DNA of 64,000 bases from Saprospiraceae bacterium. Its GTDB lineage: Bacteria > Bacteroidota > Bacteroidia > Chitinophagales > Saprospiraceae. Below, in pieces: positions 63,101 through 64,000 of the stretch. The position numbers and the translations under genes were made by a program. The stretch's first letter is position 1, and each line of letters opens with the position of its first letter. Location of the stretch: assembly GCA_016787575.1 (NCBI GenBank), contig JAEUUO010000038.1, positions 97,240 through 161,239 on the forward strand, written 5' to 3'. Under the pieces are notes generated by a model. It was not told where the DNA came from and made no database searches. It saw nothing but the letters and a program-made list of their open reading frames with translations.

Positions 63101-63216
63101 TGTGCACTCGAACTGTCCAGACTCCAACAAACTAGGCAGGCAATCAGGACAGTCCGACAGGATGAATTTCTAAATAAACAAAGCCAATAGGCTGCTAAAG
63201 AGTTTACGGTGCACAT
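60127..63216 (-). CDS. Giant HYR-like / dockerin / T9SS surface protein (copy 3)
   Basis: This protein is about 1029 residues from the ATG at 63216; the frame opens at a TTG (63246), which is less likely. A signal region to about residue 40 is followed by HYR/Ig-like repeats with linkers IYDASVPNLVC, VLDKIPPDITCP and IMDTVAPQLTG, then a CnaB-like module (SGLVQTKNKQLVKSASANLI). The dockerin-like pair is ADIIKIQRHILG and ADVDLSKSISTKDVAYIR. Next are IAIKLGDVNQ, a divergent cohesin-like segment (about 830-930) and a T9SS type A end (FFPNPVSDQLFI). The calcium loop and cohesin-like part are less conserved than in copies 1 and 2. It is first of a two-gene unit with copy 2. Confidence 0.83.
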   Translation of the reverse strand: MCTVNSLAAYWLCLFRNSSCRTVLIACLVCWSLDSSSAHAASPSGLNFQLDAPPDITIQIKRTQACDTLFNMPAASVSYAGSCPTAITFTTSSIFTSLNTNGGLMYFPTGVYKVVYTVTDHCGMSARDSSYITIYDASVPNLVCNPQQTINLPSPGFADIPASVFDAGSTDNCGHVYFKIKRMFNPSGYSCSNPGNPSNNFDDLIRFCCQDVDSNSIRVILRVYDVYPGDGPVSDSLHRGHYVDCMVQAIVLDKIPPDITCPYNVTVSCGADLDSVLLTMGAFITDNCALSSIDTIIDNQLDACGSGEIRRTFIATDVHRQQSSCTQIISVLKTKTFNGLDPNQLKWPDHKIVFACRIDPDTINAGIPIIHEDGCASVQTTKKDEKYNFDRGGVCAKILRNWYVIDWCQYNPNLKPNPNIAANGYYAYIQEIKIMDTVAPQLTGLVDTIVFIQSASCQPGMVILPNVTASDCGSTSNLTIHYTVDFNIDGQIDVQKPGNNAGGFYPLGRHLICFYANDSCHNTGLLKTIIDVRDGKAPSANAIYGLSSSLIQMATGPMVSISARSFNLKSSDNCTPESELRFSFSQDINDTLRIFTCDSIGKRDIHLYVWDLEGNVNNVTTFIVIDDVDKLCPTSIHNVNISGLVQTKNKQLVKSASANLIVDSKAYSVATDKNGYYSFSNVPANQFIKLGIISSQPDPSGISTADIIKIQRHILGIELLDQVEELLAADVDLSKSISTKDVAYIRNLILGKVTEFPSHKAYHFINQAYKFINPIDPFEELDASLQIHKTTTEDLHDLDFIAIKLGDVNQSYQGSNFKSTNSRFTGFKLSQFDNYINIIPEWDELIFGFQFEFTVKGLCAGLTFKLESSLQDFSEANYQIDGNVVRVSYAAANPFSSEFTLRIPIEALDQNCHINLKLSDDFSNEVYGINHTLGIDHFKNISTQLKQEVEFFPNPVSDQLFINLKYFENTDVKIELFDVSGSLVENHIVGVKNIFETIEFKDLRALNKGVYMLHISNQTFSNYYKIIAR

Positions 63217-63248
63217 AAAATTGAAATTTGCTAAATTCAAAAACAAGC

Positions 63249-63273
63249 TTTATTGGTTGGGAAAACCAATAAA
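63249..63273. promoter_or_regulatory. Perfect hairpin upstream of copy 3
   Basis: TTTATTGGTT (63249-63258) and AACCAATAAA (63264-63273) form a perfect 10-bp inverted repeat with a 5-base loop, 33 bases before the ATG at 63216. It could be an operator or a leader hairpin; no T tail follows it. Confidence 0.5.
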
Positions 63274-63676
63274 ACTTTATGTCTTACCTGAATGGTCAAT
63301 GTAAAATTTGAGGACTATGCCTTCGTGTGTAAGTCAGGAAAACAGGCTACCGTAATTGGGATAAATAAACTGATTGGGTGGGAACTTCTGGGATGTTCAA
63401 ATAAATTCAAATAGAATTCATTTCATATTACAAAATTATATAATGTTTATTAAGCTGTAATACAATTAGTTGGGTATTTTTTATATTTTTATTTCCTATA
63501 TATAAATGCAAGATGCAATCGGCTCATTTTTAATGAGTTATTAAATTGTTGACTCTTTTAATAAAGCAGGCATTTTATATAATGTTGAAACCCCTTCCCG
63601 TTTGTTTCAGGAAGAGGTTAAAACTACTTGCTTAAACTTCTGAATGTTCTAGCCCGATTTTGAATGAGATAAGCAC
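63274..63676. other. Gene-free interval upstream of copy 3
   Basis: About 400 bases hold no supported gene. It is AT-rich around 63420-63560. No clear TAnnTTTG was found at a useful distance, so the promoter of copies 3 and 2 is not identified. Confidence 0.5.
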
Positions 63677-63713
63677 AAAAAAAAAGCCCCCTCCCGATCA
63701 CTCGAGAAGAGGC
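63677..63713 (-). terminator. Rho-independent terminator after the partial gene at the window edge
   Basis: An 11-bp stem with three G-U pairs, GCCCCCTCCCG (63686-63696) with CGAGAAGAGGC (63703-63713), is followed on the minus strand by nine T residues. Confidence 0.85.
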
Positions 63714-63798
63714 CATCCCAAAAACCGATTTAACTTTTTCTCAATATCGACGAAAATAAATCGTCGCTAACTAAGAGGACTTTGGGAAAGTAGTGATC

Positions 63799-64000
63799 TT
63801 ATTCGATCACTACCATCCTTTTAGTTGCTGTATGGTCAGCGGCATCTAACTGATAGTACAATACTCCAGTAGCGTTTAATTCTGATTTCTGTACTTTAAC
63901 AGTATTCATTCCTTTTACGCCATTGAGTTCAAATACTCTCAATACCTTGCCGGTTACGTCATAGATACTCAATTTAGCAGCACCTGCTTGTGGCAATCTG
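63799..64000 (-). CDS. C-terminal fragment of a T9SS surface protein (cut by the window edge)
   Basis: The last 66 codons of a gene continue beyond the window; the frame is open to position 64000. The fragment is the end of a T9SS type A sorting domain: LPQAGAAKLSIYDVTGKVLR, then ATGVLYYQLDAADHTATKRM and VVIE. It is much closer to the end of copy 1 (VTGVLFYQIDAAGFTATKRM) than to the other sorting domains in the window, so it is probably a fourth member of the giant family. A 9-bp inverted repeat spans its stop codon. Confidence 0.85.
   Translation of the reverse strand, partial: RLPQAGAAKLSIYDVTGKVLRVFELNGVKGMNTVKVQKSELNATGVLYYQLDAADHTATKRMVVIE

Overview
The window is AT-rich bacterial chromosome from a member of the Bacteroidota. 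Four things support this. Many secreted proteins end in type IX secretion (T9SS) type A sorting domains. The promoters carry the Bacteroidota -7 motif TAnnTTTG, with -33 TTTG where visible. Ribosome-binding sites are mostly not of the Shine-Dalgarno type. PKD, HYR and SprB-like adhesion modules are frequent. The style of the very large surface proteins suggests a Saprospiraceae-like lineage, but that is inference. I see no phage, insertion sequence, CRISPR array or rRNA.

Layout. 62-3649 (minus): a MauG/MbnH-like di-haem lipoprotein overlapping an MbnP-like lipoprotein, then a DEDDh exonuclease and a TerC membrane protein. 3818: tRNA-Val(GAC). 3934-9998 (minus): two T9SS cargo proteins in one operon, a PQQ-type sugar dehydrogenase and a leucine-rich-repeat protein. 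10226-13014 (minus): murB and an MsbA-like ABC exporter. 13249-15381 (minus): a PKD-repeat T9SS protein with four 246-bp tandem units. 15551-30994 (minus): a complete, densely packed dcw cluster in the order mraZ, rsmH, ftsL, ftsI, murE, mraY, murD, ftsW, murG, murC, ftsQ, ftsA, ftsZ. It makes lipid II and the divisome, lacks murF, has a three-box MraZ operator upstream, and has a folded 255-bp spacer between murE and mraY.

31457-38344 (mostly plus): sucA, rsmE and a DUF4159 protein in a run, a small membrane-anchored protein on the other strand, then a DedA protein overlapping a dicarboxylate/amino-acid symporter. 38455-41902: a YdjM-like membrane protein, a methyltransferase, a DUF3467 protein and ruvB. 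42068-48739: isocitrate dehydrogenase, a DUF1573 protein, a fused 2-oxoacid dehydrogenase E1 alpha-beta, a polyprenol-phosphate sugar transferase, an RNase HI with a viroplasmin domain, and TatD. sucA, icd and the fused E1 place three oxidative-decarboxylation steps of central metabolism within about 15 kb.

48914-49200: tRNA-Ser(GGA) whose 3' end is repeated 197 bp downstream, with two bulged palindromes between the copies. 49268-51561 (minus): a YncE-like T9SS protein, def and ruvX. 51687-64000 (minus): three giant paralogous T9SS proteins plus the tail of a fourth. They carry HYR-like repeats followed by a dockerin-like and a cohesin-like module in the same chain.

Most interesting non-routine signals: the giant HYR-dockerin-cohesin-T9SS family, the tRNA-Ser duplication element, the folded murE-mraY spacer, the MbnP/MbnH pair away from any methanobactin gene, and the three-box MraZ operator.
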